Shown here piece by piece: positions 30,991-43,027 of a stretch of DNA of 64,000 nucleotides. The notes beneath the pieces were generated by a model. The model worked only from the letters and a program-made list of their open reading frames with translations, was not told where the DNA came from and did no database searches. Positions within the stretch are counted from its first letter, which is position 1; every line of letters begins with the position of its first letter. Made by a program: the position numbers and the translations under genes. Source of the stretch: Cyathus striatus (taxonomy: Eukaryota > Basidiomycota > Agaricomycetes > Agaricales > Nidulariaceae); the NCBI GenBank assembly GCA_025738555.1, contig JAOVFP010000005.1, positions 6,076,001 to 6,140,000 of the forward strand, written 5' to 3'.

Positions 30991-32856
30991 ATGACAAAGG
31001 ATAGCAACCCAAATGTTCCACTATCTGGTGCCTCGGTGTTTGATAAAGGCAAGAAAAATGCAATCAAGGATGCAAATTTTCTAAATGCTGGCGGAGACAT
31101 TGGAAACGTCACTTTTATCAGGTGCTCTCGTCAGCTCTGTCAGACCGTAGCCAACACTATATTACATGCGCATTTTGACACTCCAACACCTACCGGACAG
31201 AGTTCTACTGCGCCTGGGCCAGAGTTGAATGGAGTTGACGAAGATCATAGAGCACAGAGGCCATCCGATACAGAAAACGTAAGCCTTTAAAAGAGGATTT
31301 AATACGAAGCATTCCACCTCATGCTCGCGTTATTGATAGATTGACTTGGACGCGGGTGCCAGCGACGGAACTGCGAAACTTTCTGGAAGCAACACAAGCG
31401 TCAACATGGTGAAGTTCATCGAGTATTATTAATTCGTTTTATTCTAACAATACCGACTCAGACTCCAACTGATAATCGTAGTAAATTTCCCCCCACAGAA
31501 GCCTTTTCGCGAGCTCCCGCTAGTTATGAAGTCTATATCAAAAAGATGTTTAAGCTCAGGCATGGCTATCCCCTGTGGTATCCTCAACCAGATCGTAACC
31601 GTCCGGTTGAATACCGTCGCAGGGGTGTCGCTATTGGGGATGTCGGAGTCATTACATTCAACGGCGGTTTCGACTTCTTGTTTAATATCTGGCTACCAGC
31701 TGGTCATCCCATAAATCCGAACAACTTACCAGATGATTTTGATTCCATGCCACGTCCAAAGTGTAGAACCATGTTTCAAAATTCATTTGGTCCTGGTTAC
31801 AACAGTAAGATTTCGAATTTGGATATTGTAGCGCGCTTAGTCGTGAATACGAGGTAAACCGATATTTCGCCTTGGCGTTTGCGTGGCTTAGAAACTTATA
31901 CATCTCTTTTGGTAGCGACATATCCTTCACCTGCAAAGATGGCGGTAAAGGGGCGCTTTTGTCGATCCCTCATGGAGCTTCTACGGAAGACTTGCTGTCC
32001 GAATGGATTTTACAGGATTTTATCTCTAAAAATGCATTAAGCTGGTATAGATATGCTAGGCAAAATTGCGGCCTTGACTTGGATCGTCACTCATTATATC
32101 TAGTGACCGGATACATGAAGTCAACAACCTGGGGGATTGCAACTTTTGACAAGTCTGTTCCAGATCGCAACAGTTTGCTAGTAATAGGCAAGTCTAACGA
32201 TGACAAGAGTCCTTATTTGACATGGAAGGATTGTGGGGTAGCAACACATACACGCACTGGTCCCACTCCAGATTCCGGTTTAACTTACGAAAATGGGATA
32301 CAGGCTGATGAAAACCAGTGCTTGTTCTTGCGTGGTTTCAAAATTTCGCTGTCAGAGGTGGTGTGGAATGAGATGCTTGATCGGACCGATGTAGTGACCA
32401 GGAACGGCAACTTCGGGGATGATTCATCTTCGTCCGACGAATCCCCTGAGCCTGGGAGCAGTACGAGATCAAATCGTGATGATGGAACTGGAACTGGAAC
32501 TGGATCACAATCCTCATCTCGTACAGACTTGGGCACTAAAGTCACCATCGCTGGTTTTCCAAAGAAAGATACTGTGAGTGCATTCCTCATTGTTGTAATT
32601 CCGATTCACACTTCCATCATCTTGATTGTATAGTTGTTCCATCCTCTAACTGCAATAAATAATGCGCTGCTGTCTCAGGTAAGAAGCAATTATTACGTTG
32701 GAAGCAATCCACGGTACTTTTCGAGAGGTTGAGTTTGAATAGGTTCCCGAGGCTCATATTGCCATTACACACGATAATACATGGTCTGAGTTGCTCAGTC
32801 AGGTCAGACTCAGGAAACCTTTACAGTTTATTTTAAATATGCTGACAAGCCAATGA
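30991..32856 (+). CDS. Member of an uncharacterised Agaricomycete family
   Basis: The best start is the ATG at 30991 (MTKDSNPNVPLSG). The family's conserved blocks appear in order: RHGYPLWYPQPDRNRPVEYR and GVAIGDVGVITFNGGFDFLF (31555-31690), GALLSIPHGAS (about 31946-31985), SLYLVTGYMKSTTWGIATF (about 32090-32150), and after short introns HPLTAINNALL and VPEAHIAITHDNTWSELLSQ, ending at TGA 32854-32856. Probable introns include 31854-31891, about 32570-32632 and about 32679-32741. The N-terminal KKNAIKDANFLNAGGDIGNV recalls a motif seen at the start of many basidiomycete NLR-like proteins (from memory). Exon joins before 31546 do not close cleanly, so the gene may be damaged. Function unknown. 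Confidence 0.6.
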
Positions 32857-33030
32857 AAGAGCAACTGTGATTTCGGCGAACTTCATGAAGTCATAAGAAA
32901 TCAGTATGTTGTGAAGCATTACAAAGGTATCTTAGTTATGGAAATCACAACGAAATAAGCTAATGATCGTACGCAGAAACCAGAACATGCACTTTAGAGC
33001 CAACTATAAATGCTTCTCCCGATGCAACTT
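32857..33030. other. Junction between the unknown gene and truncated CHAT copy 2
   Basis: About 170 bases with no paralogue in the window. The CHAT homology starts abruptly at TTAAGCGATGCGGATGA (about 33029), which corresponds to position 7143 in CHAT-1. Confidence 0.5.
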
Positions 33031-35873
33031 CATTAAGCGATGCGGATGAGGCAATCGAAATCATGCATGACCTCGTCAATAATATAAATCCAGAAGATCC
33101 GCAGTATTCTTTATCTCTTAACAACCCTGCCCGCACCTTTAGATCTCGCTTTGAATGTAGCGGAGACTTGGGGGACGTAGGCCGAGCCATCGATATTCAG
33201 CGTATAACAGTCGACAACAGACCTGATGACCCCCGTTCTCTGATGAATCTGGGTAACGCGCATCGAGCACATTTCATGCAAACCGGGGAGCTACCACATA
33301 TCCACATGGCCATTGAAGTTCATCGGAAGGCGCTGGCACTGGCTTCAGGAAATGATCATTTGTCTGCCATTCTTATAAATTTGGGAATGTCGCTTGGACA
33401 TTGTTATCTGGCGACAGGTAATGTTGACGATCTTGAAGAGGCCATAGCGCTTGAACAGCGCGGTATTCAGATCTGTAGAGATGATGATCCAAAAGTGCGA
33501 CGGTTCTACAGTGATCTGGGTAACCTGTTTTACTATTACTCTGCACTTACAGAGGATTTGCGTGATGTGTATGAAGGGGCCCGGGCGCATAGAGAAGCGG
33601 TGATTCGAACACCTATTGGACACAGAGATTTGCCTGCATTCCTCAACAACCTAGGAAATTCTATGAAAAGACTATTTCTCGCTATGGGGAACGAGTCTGA
33701 TCTCGCTGAAGCAATCTCGTGTTACAAAGAAGCTATTTCTCTAACTTCCGATGATAGTATTGAACGGATGGACTACCTGAGTAATCTAGGAGGGGCGTTG
33801 TGCAGTAAATATATGCTTGCACACCAACAACACGACCTCGACGATGGTCTCAGCGCGTTAAGGAAGTCTGTTACACTGTGCCCGCCGAATCATGCTCAAC
33901 TTCCAAATAATCTCTCCCAACTTGCAGACGCATTGAAAATTCTGTTCGAAAATGAACACCAACTTGAGACCATAGACGAAGCAATCTCAGCTATGGAATG
34001 TGCGATAGACATCACTCCTGAAGGTAACGCTAGGCTGCCCTCCCTGCTTGATGGATTGGGAGGTTTATTCTTTGCTCGGTACGAAACGACACAGAGCAAT
34101 GATGACATTGAAAGAGCTGTTTCGTTATACCGCCAAGCTACACAGATGCCTGTTGGGTCCCCATTAACACGTCTAAGGAGCGGGCAACAGTGGGGGACGT
34201 TGTCTTTTCGAGTGGACCCAGAGCAATCCCTTCATGCATTCGAAATTATTTTTAATGACATCGTCCCACAATTGGCATGGATTGGACGTACTATGGAACA
34301 ACGATATCTCTTACTGGCAACTCTAGCGCCCATTGTGAGCATGGCAATAGCTGTAGCCATCCGATATGAACAACTTCACATGGCCGTGGAGTGGCTAGAA
34401 CAAGGTCGCTCAATAGTATGGAACCAAGTTAATAGTTTCCGCTCACCCTTAGACGATCTTCGAAAAGTGAACCCAGCCCTTTGTACGGAACTAGAAAAGG
34501 TGGCGGTCGCTTTGGAAGACGCTAGTATGCGAACAAATTCATCCGATTTGTTAGGAAGTAGTATGGCACGCAATATCTCCATTCAAGATGGCGTCCTTTG
34601 GCATCAAGGTCTTGCAAAGCAATGGGATTCATTACTTTGTCAAGTTCGCAGCATAAGTGGCTTCGAGGATTTTCTCTGTTCAATACCGTTTCCCGAGCTG
34701 GTTCTGAAACTACCACTGTCTGGTCTAGTAATAGTAGTTAATGTCAACCCATTTTCTTGTGATGCTTTGGTTCTTACCCGTGACATATCATTAGAGAGCC
34801 AGGCTAATATCGACTCTGTCCACTTGCCTCATTTCTACGAGAGAGCAGTCATTCTTCGCGAGAGATTATATAAACTAGGTTCCAATCCGTCAGCTCACAA
34901 GGAGCAATTTTCCATCAGGGAGCTCCTTCGGGATTTGTGGTACGAGATCATGAAGCCCATCCTTGATGTGCTTAATCTAGAGGTAAGTAACCCTTTGGTT
35001 CCGTGGGCATTACGATGAACATGAATATCACAGCCTACATCAGATCCCCTTCGAATATGGTGGTGTCCAACTGGTCCTCTCGCTTCTCTTCCTCTTCATG
35101 CCGCTGGCGATTACTACTACAATGATAAAACTCAAAGTCCTGGATCAAATATCATGGAATATGCGATTTCATCTTACACACCCACTATCACGGCTCTGAC
35201 ACAGAGTCTATCTAAGCACCATCAACAACAATATCAGGAGTTCAAGGGATTGCTTTCCGTCAGCGAACCAGAAGCTCCCGGTTTTTCACCTATCCCAGGT
35301 ACAGCTCTAGAAAATTTCATCCTGAAGCAGATATTCGGCAAATTTTCTCAAACATTCCGTAGCCTGGAAGGCGACGAAGCAACAGTGAAGAACGTCCGGG
35401 ATGCTATGCCTTTGCACAACTGGATCCATCTCTCCTGCCACGCTCTCCAGAACGACAGCCCTCTCAATAGTGCATTCTATCTCCATGATGGACAGCTGTC
35501 CCTTGGAGATATAATTAAACAACCACTTCCTCATTCACAATTTGCATTCCTTTCGGCATGCGAGACAGGGAAGGGAGACAAAAAGCTCTCTGAAGAAGCA
35601 CTTCATCTTGCAGCGGGTATGTTAGCGGTGGGGTATACCGGCGTCGTCGCAACTATGTGGTCAATCAGTGACAACTATGCCCCACGGGTCGCAGAAGATT
35701 TTTACTCATACATATTACAGAAAGAGGACGAGAGCTCTGCAGAGTATAATTATCCAGATTGTACTAGAGCAGCATCTGCACTTCATCATGCCATAGGACG
35801 CTTTCGGCGTCTGGTTGGCGATGACGAAGATGGCCTCTTGCTTTGGGTTCCATATATACATGTAGGCATCTAG
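33031..35873 (+). pseudogene. TPR-CHAT gene copy 2, 5'-truncated but otherwise open
   Basis: Homology begins inside the TPR region, so the promoter, exon 1 and about the first 190 residues are absent. From there the frame is uninterrupted: 33063-34982, a 51-nt intron (34983-35033), then 35034-35873. Starting at the first ATG (33063) it would give 919 residues with a complete CHAT domain (IWWCPTGPLAFLPLHAAG, HLSCHA, SACETG). The upstream frame is open back to a TGA near 32963 without an ATG. The C-terminal half is free of stops, so a shorter product from a new promoter cannot be ruled out. Compared with CHAT-3 it lacks about 11 residues in the linker near 34890. Confidence 0.85.
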
Positions 35874-36440
35874 GCATTTAGATAAGTACGTATTTCTCAT
35901 ATTTTGGTATACCTTGAGTAAGTATGTGGTTCCCATCGAAGGTATCTTGCTTCAATCCCATTTTTATGCTGATGGAGCGCTGCCGACTTCTAGCAACTTT
36001 ATCTACCTTCGAGTTTCATTAGATGCGCTGGCATGCGGTTTCACTGTTAGCTAGCGATTCCACATGTCATCTTTCGTGGTCGCCGCCTGAGGCTTGAGGA
36101 AGAGACACCGATATCTGCACGATCACTATCGCAAGAATGACGTTCAGACACGGTAACATGACCCTCTGTTCAGGTGTGGACCTATGCAGCGACATTAGAA
36201 AATATCAGTTATTGCAGGAGAGGATTTGCGCGGTCACAAGCAATATCAAGAACAGCGATCTGTGTTGCAGAGAACGACCAAGTACAAAGATATGACGGAA
36301 ATACACTTCGAGGATGATAAGTAGCGATATATTGAGTTCCAATCGTTCAAGGGTATAATATAAGCTGGGGGTATCTTCCACAGCCTTCCCTGGTCCATTA
36401 GTGAATCAACCAACGCACCAGGAATATCAACAGCTCACCA
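35874..36440. other. Spacer after CHAT copy 2
   Basis: Collinear with the spacers after the other CHAT copies, with about 50 bases deleted near 36038 (after GGCATGCGG) and a few more near 36110. No gene is seen. Confidence 0.55.
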
Positions 36441-37160
36441 TAACACCAACTCACACTACGAGACCTTCTTTCTCTTTGACGGCCTGACCGTTTTGTTCTC
36501 CACGTCTTGTAGCGACCTCATCGAAGTAGTATTCCCCTACTTGCCCGGTAACATGAGAAAAGCCAATAAACGAACCGACAGCGGAGGCTCTATCTGCAAC
36601 GACTCGTCCGGGTCCTGATGAGACGGCTTTGAATGAGCCGACTTCTTGACAAACACTTTGTTCTTAAAGCGAAGGAGTCATATCTATGAAGTGTTAGTAT
36701 TGTCACCTAGCATGCGAAAGCCACATGATTACGGACCTGCTTGTCGTATTCGGCGTTTTCTTCGTTCAGCTTCTCGAGCTCGAGCACGAGCCCTTCGTAC
36801 TTCTGCTTCGGGTGCCGATGTGCATCACCCTGCCTCATCCACCGTGCCACCGCTTCATCGCGTTCCTTCTCCTTTCGCTTCTGGCTTTCTCGTTCTTTCG
36901 CCGCTAATTGCTTTTACTTGTCGACTCCTCATCGAAGATATACAATGTCATCGACTTTCGCGGCTTGATCCTCTTTCATTCGAACGTCTTCCTCTTGTAG
37001 TGTAGAGTTTTCGTTCTTCAATTCGTCGCGGTCATTCAAGACGGGGGCGAGGCATTCTTCTAGGCTTTTCGCAGACTCAAGTAATCCTTCCTGCCTATCA
37101 ACATGTTTAGAACGAAAGTGTAATGAGGAACTGTGAACATGCTCATCACCACTCCAGTGT
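36441..37160 (-). pseudogene. RING/coiled-coil gene fragment (copy E)
   Basis: The minus strand keeps the tail and the coiled coil. The stretch at 37160-36929 reads ESAKSLEECLAPVLNDRDEL and then MKEDQAAKVDDIVYLR, the best preserved version of that segment. The RING half is absent, and the break is at the same base as in copies B and D. Confidence 0.7.
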
Positions 37161-37637
37161 ATGAGTGAGGAGAGAGAAAGTACCACCTCTTGAGAGTTTA
37201 TATCTATGGTACCCCGCCGATCCTTTGAATTGTGTGGCCCGTGTACTGAATTGGGGTGGAGTCTCTTCGACAACGAGGGTATAATCGACCAATAGGACTA
37301 AGTGGATCATTATTGGTCCACTGGTTACACTGTTAGTGAGGAGCAACGTCCTATTGTCCGCTCTTACAATCACGCACCGATCACTATCTGGTACCCTTGA
37401 CTTGGAATACTGCAAGCACACACTATACTCCAAGGCTCCTTACCGCACTCGAGGTTATAGCCTTCTGATTCGTGGCTTGTCTCTAATTCCCCCTGGTCGG
37501 CCGTAACGTTGATCTGCTATCGGCCGATAGGCGAACACAATGACCTACTCCTTCGGTGATATCATTCAAGAACCTCAGGCCACAGGGTCATGCCAAAATA
37601 TACCACATCGGCCTACCACTGCTTATCGGCCAACGAA
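37161..37637. repeat. Spacer repeat, unit 3 of 3
   Basis: Full-length paralogue of 11526-12003. After CCAACGAA it continues into the sequence that in the left tail B starts at about 13185. Methyltransferase copy 1 and its flanks (about 1.2 kb) are therefore missing from this copy. Confidence 0.75.
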
Positions 37638-38124
37638 ATTGTAAACGACAGCAGGGACTGCTAAGGCAAAGTAAAAGCTGTACCTAAAACAGGACGCCAG
37701 GAGGTGGGTGTTCGAAGGTGGCAGCTCTGTACTACTTCTTTCATTAGGTCTTCCGCTACTAAAGCTAAAAAGAAAAACCTACTGATATACCGTCCTCTGC
37801 TATAGTTGCGATCGGCACGCGAGAGCCTTCGCGCTCCCATTCCAGATGTCCGGATGCATTCCCATTATAGGAGTACAGATTTGGCAGCACATCGTTCCGG
37901 GATAGATATTACTGGCGTTGAATCGGGTCCATGGGAGGAAACCAGAAGTAGGACGACAATCCACCCGTCGCATTCGTATGCGATGTACACGCATTACAGC
38001 TATCAGACAAGATTACCACCTAATCAAGGCTATAAGGCTGCATGAAGTATATTAATAGTCTGACAAGCTACATCATGAACAACTTAACGAACCGCTTCGT
38101 TACTTAAGATCCCAAGCAGCTACG
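37638..38124 (+). pseudogene. Methyltransferase relic and spacer, right copy
   Basis: Collinear with 13190-13684. It includes the short relic around 37960-38030 and the same approach to the next gene (GTCTGACAAGCTACATCATGAAC). A stretch of about 25 bases near 37865 is shorter than in the left copy. Confidence 0.45.
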
Positions 38125-39072
38125 ATGTCCAGCAACGCCACGACGATCATTGAACCATTTGATTCGACTGGATGGTCCGCATCTACATGCGACGCAAACG
38201 TGTCCTTCGTGTACTCCGCCGCCTTCACTGCTCCAGTTCTGGAACTCCTAGCTGCAGTTCCTAGAGAGCGTATCTTGGACGTGGGTTGCGGCGGTGGCGA
38301 GCTGACGATCCAACTAGCAAAGCTCGTCGAGCAGCAAGAAGGTGGATAGCGGTCGGTATGGACAGCAGCGAAAGCATGGTATGTCATACCCTACCCTATT
38401 CAGAACATGAAAACGGACATAGTTCGAGATCCAAAAGAGCAAGGAGAACGGGGTCAAGCATGCCTTTGTATGCGACGTACACACATTACAACTTCCAGAC
38501 GACATCTCCCAGATAACCATCACGTTTGACGTGGTATTTAGCAATGCCGCGTTGCACTGGTGTAAACGCGATCCTCCGGCTGTAATTGCAGGAGTACCGT
38601 GCGTTCTGAAGGCTGGAGGAAGATTCGTTGGCGAGATGGGGGCTTCATGAACTCCATAGGTGTGTATCGGGCTGCCTTTAAGTACAGAGAGGCTGACGAC
38701 CTAACCAGGTCTACGCTCAGCGCTTCAAGAGTCTCTAAAGTGCAGAGGTTATGGTTTCAAGAAGCTAGATCCTTGGTATTTCCCATCGGCTGAAGACTAT
38801 ACAAAGGTCAATTCAGTGCCCAAACTATCGACGTGGCATAGCACTAACTGGCGACATAGTTGCTCGTTGCTGAAGATTTCAAGGTAGAGTATGCAGCCTT
38901 AGTTCCACGCGTAACGCCTCTGCGAACAGGGATCTACGAGTGGCTACAGACGTTTGCAAGAGGATCTTTCTTTCGAAATTTCAAGGAAGAAGCGGATAAG
39001 ATTATGAGAGAAGTCGAGGACAAGCCACGTATCGATTGCCAGGATTCCAATGGGGGATCGGCGATGGTGTAA
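38125..39072 (+). pseudogene. Methyltransferase copy 3, frameshifted
   Basis: Paralogue of copy 2 with motif I (ILDVGCGGGELT), AVFSNAALHW-like block (here VVFSNAALHWC) and the last exon (GIYEWLQTFARGSFFRNF) preserved. It shares with copy 2 the missing base after EGG (about 38347) and the missing base in GAGATGGGGGCTTC (about 38638). Unlike copy 2 it still has the His of ALHW. The intron-1 acceptor CGAG is intact. It is a pseudogene that died before the segmental duplication. Confidence 0.85.
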
Positions 39073-39254
39073 GTGAGGCTAAGATTTGTGGCAGTAAACC
39101 AGTAGTAGAATCGAAAGTATCGTAACGGTAAATGTCGATCTGCGACAGTAAAGTAAGCTGCTATCGCATGAGAAAGGAGAAACGATGGGTAAGTAAGATC
39201 CTAGAGTAAAAGAAAAGGGGTAAATGACGGCAGGCACTGGTTAAGGTAAAGTAA

Positions 39255-39710
39255 ATTCATACGCAAGACAGGACACCAGGAGGTGACATTTGCGCTGATG
39301 CACAAGTGATCCTTTGGATGCCATTGCGGGAGCACGTCGCATTCTAAAGAGCACAGGACGGTTCGTTGACGAAGGTGGTTTGATAGACTTATACGTATTA
39401 TGTGTCTTCTCGAGTACAAATCCAAGATGACAGCAGAGGTTGTCCGGGTATGCGCTCAGCGCCCCACGAACCTCTAAGGCGTGGAGGGTATAGGCTCCAC
39501 CCACTGAAGACCATACAGATATGTCAGTTAAGTGCCTAAGTTATCGACATGGTCTAGCACTGACTGGTGACATGGCTTCTCATTCCTGATAGCTCCAAGG
39601 TAGGGAATGCAACCTAGATTTCACACATACATCTCTACCAACAGTCATCCACGGCCACCTCCCATTTTCCGAATTATCAAGGAAGTTAGGTGAGGCCGCG
39701 GGCGCGAGAC
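39255..39710 (+). pseudogene. Strongly decayed methyltransferase copy, right
   Basis: Collinear with 14830-15290 and equally decayed, with no open frame. The stretch GCCATTGCGGGAGCACGTCGC near 39320 corresponds to the AIAGVRR segment of copy 1. Confidence 0.55.
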
Positions 39711-40388
39711 TAAGTAAGACCAGCTTCGTATTGACTTCAAGGATTCCAGGGGGAGGTGGGCCAGATGTATGCGAAATACGACGTGGGTTGTAAAGCGCGT
39801 GGATGTCGAAATTTGAGTACTTGAGTTCATATCTACGTTGGTGAACCTTTGACGTGGAACATTTTTGGACTATTCCCAGTGAAAAGATACGATTGTGTTG
39901 TGAAAGAGGGTTTGAACCAAGCGAGTAAGTACTTCGAGTTCGGAAATAACCTCTGTCACGGTCACGGTCATAAGTGTGACAAGTAACCATACAGTAAGTC
40001 TCTTACATCGGAACTCTAACAACTCCAATTTCACTCTGCGTTGAATTTGCTCTGCGTGTATTTGAAAAATTACGAATGCAACTAACCAGACCATTTCACA
40101 TCTTACCACTGAAACCCCTGGAAGACCCTAGAGGGAAGGATTTGAATTTCAGTCTTGGGATGCCATTGATTGTGCGGATCGGAAGGAGATGGCATAAAAA
40201 GTTATAAGTATCGCTTACCCCTGCCTCTCTTACGTCCTCCGTCCTCCCCCTCCGCTCCTTTCAGCCTTCCGCTCTTTAGCTCGTTCCCTCCCAGGGCCGG
40301 CGCCCACATTCTTTAATTCTTCTCTACGACCTCCTCAATTCGCAACACTCTTCGACTTTCTTAGTTCTACGCGCAAATCTTATCAACC
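39711..40388. promoter_or_regulatory. Upstream region of AA14 copy 2
   Basis: The part up to 40158 is shared with 15291-15727. From 40159 to the ATG at 40389 the sequence exists only here. It contains GGCATAAAAAGTTATAAG (about 40191) as a candidate TATA region and a long pyrimidine-rich tract (40215-40330), a usual feature before strongly expressed fungal genes. This promoter is what AA14 copy 1 has lost. Confidence 0.5.
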
Positions 40389-43027
40389 ATGCGCACATCC
40401 TCTACATCGACGCTTGTCGTCGTATCTGCCCTCTTCGGGGTAGCCAATGCCCACTTGGCAGCATGGCACAAAGGCATGTTCTGTCTCAACGTGCGTCTTC
40501 TCTCCAATCTCTTATCACGCTCAAAACTAACTTTTTAAAATAGGGCTCAACAGGCGTAGTAGACTTGAACACCGCAAGCCCTGTAACGCCCCTCTACCAA
40601 CTCTCCAAGAACGACTGGTGGTGTACGTCCCCCTCTCCATTGTTCATTGTTCAACATGGCTTATCATGATCATTGTTCGGTTCATTTTAGTCCACCACAT
40701 CAACGGGGTAAGCGCCCGTGTTCAACCAACCATCACCATCAACTTTTTTCCTGACATTTTCTGACATTTCTGTTGTTGATGACAGTGCGACAACTTTCCC
40801 CCTGCAGACGGCGACTTTCTAGAACTGTAAGTGTCCATCCATCCCTGCATTCCCTTACACCCAACTGACAAACGTGAAACAGACCTGCTGGAGGAGACTT
40901 TACGGTTGAGATTGCGTCTAACCGTGCTAAGACTACGCTGTCGTACAACGGCATGTACACGTCTGACTGGCCTGATGGTTCTACCTACCCCGAGGACTAC
41001 GTGCGTCCCCCTTCCCTTCTACTTGATTCATCCCCGTCTTGAATTCTAATCGGACAATTGTAGAACGTCCCATCATGTATTACATCACCTAACAGTGAGC
41101 TAACCCTTTCAATTTCTTCTATACATCGTATTCACGTACACAGTGCACACGCAGAACCAGTCTATGGCAGCGGGAACTGCATTCGCCATCTCCTACGTTG
41201 TATGCTCTACACTTGTCTTGGAATCAGCGCCCGTACTGATGTTGTTTCCAGTCCGACATTAAACAAGTAACACCTGATAACCTTACAGTCTTCAGTGTTC
41301 GTTACCAGTATGTATTTTCCTTTCCCTTCAAATCCGCGAACTAAGGTAGGCCTCATACATACTCGACCACCCCCCTGGGAACCACGTGATGTCAACAATG
41401 TGTAACATAGGAAATATTCATGTCTTAGTTTCACAATTTTACTTGAATATAACGTATTAATTGTAGGTTGGTATAATATAAGACAAGGACTTTCGTTAAA
41501 TGCTTTTAATTTGACTGTAGAGCATGATTTGAGCGAGATATGTAGTCATTTCTATATCCCATGGGAGACCATTAGTATTTTGGGGTCTGTTAGCTCAAAT
41601 CTCATTCTCGTTACACAGAATTTCTTCTGGCCATTTGGGATGATATTAATAACAGATGGTAGCTAAGGCTCAGCGTCTGGTCAAGTTTACATTAACTAGC
41701 TCTCAAAATACTGACCATAACATACACCTTCTTAAATGGGATAGTTCCACTAATATGAGGTCTACATTCTCAATTCTCGTTATTTTAACATGTGGTAGCT
41801 ACAGGCTATTGGTATTGGTATGCCTGACATTCAGTTGTTAACAGTATGCGATCCGTTTAGTGTCTGAAGTGTAGTTCAAAAAATACGATATCTTGACACC
41901 TTGCAATGCTGGGTCACGTGGGGGTGGTCGAGTATGTATGAGGCCTACCTTAGAACTGAAGAATCCAAAGCACACCATGGAAACGCGTAACATCGTATTC
42001 CGTTCCAGCGGCAATGCCCGCATGCCCCGACGGAGGATGTATTTGTGCCGTACGTCCCCCTTCCCTCCCCCCTCCCTCCCTCCTAACCACCTTAAACACA
42101 GTGGGGATGGGTCCCAAATGGATGCGGCCAACCAAACATGTACCACCAAGCCTTCAAATGCAAAGTAACAGGCGCAACATCCACAGCACCCATCGCATCG
42201 CCTCAACCTCCGGTATGATGCGAAGATGACCCAAGTAAATGCGTAACTGGGGCCAAGCAGATGATTTATTGGAATCAGCAGGATGGGAACAATATTGAAG
42301 TCGATGGGTATGATTTGAGTGGGAAGTTTAAGAGTCCGGTGTATAATTCCAAGTGTGGGTTTGCGGATGGTGCACAGAATGATATTTTTGGGAGTGGGTC
42401 GAGTAGTAGGACTTTGAGCAGTGAATCCTCTGCCTCGTCTGCCTCGTCTGCCTCTGCCTCTCCTGCCTCTTCGTCAGGCAGTGGGTCTTCGAGTAGTGGA
42501 TCGTCAAGTGGATCATCTGGCAGCGATTCTTCCAACGCCTCAGGAAGCTCCAGTCCCAGCTCTGCCTCCCCTGCCTCTGCCTCCTCTTCCAGCTCCTCTT
42601 CCGCCTCCCCTAGCGCAGTAGTGGCAGCAGCAGCAAATGACCCTCCCAGCTCATCTACCACCTCTTCCCCCACTGGTTCATCCAGCTCCCACTCCAATTC
42701 CAATAATCTCAACCCTGGTTCTAGCTCTAGCTCCAGCCCCTCCTCCAGCTCCTCCGCATCGTCTCCTTCAACATCCTCTACTTCTTCAACACACTCTACT
42801 TCTTCTACCCCAACTTCGTCCACTTTATCTACCTCATCCGCCCCCTCCGTCTCAGCTACATCAAGCAAAAGCAACGCAGGGCAATGTAAGCATCAGCACC
42901 GCCAGCGCCGTCGTCGATCCCTGCTCCCGTCCCTGCTCCTGCTCCAGAGCCAGTGGCAATTTCCCCCCCCTCAGAACCTCGTATTTAGGATGAGGCAGTA
43001 CCACAGGAGAGCAGCTTCTCATTCTTG
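40389..43027 (+). pseudogene. AA14-type copper monooxygenase, copy 2, with a TGA and an intron transposon
   Basis: Exons can be placed exactly: 40389-40490, 40544-40622, 40691-40707, 40786-40826, 40883-41000, 41064-41094, 41144-41199, 41252-41307, 41971-42049, then from 42102. A 21-residue signal peptide ends at ALFGVANA, so the mature protein starts HLAAWHKGMFC, the N-terminal copper-binding His required in these secreted enzymes, which act on xylan-coated cellulose. WWFHHINGCD, EIASNRAKTTLSYNG, HTQNQSMAAG and RYHTPW follow. TGA at 42216-42218 replaces the Trp codon still present in copy 1, giving 231 residues. The remaining frame runs through a Ser-rich tail to [15 protein letters not shown] 607-bp element sits in the eighth intron. 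Confidence 0.88.
41344..41950. mobile_element. 607-bp TA-flanked inverted-repeat element in an AA14 intron
   Basis: The ends AGGTAGGCCTCATACATACT and its complement are about 31 bases long, flanked by TA (41342-41343 and 41951-41952). AA14 copy 1 has the empty site GAACTAGAACTG at 16151-16162. Without the element the intron (41308-41970) would be about 54 nt. No transposase is encoded. A later insertion than the duplication of tail B. Confidence 0.92.
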
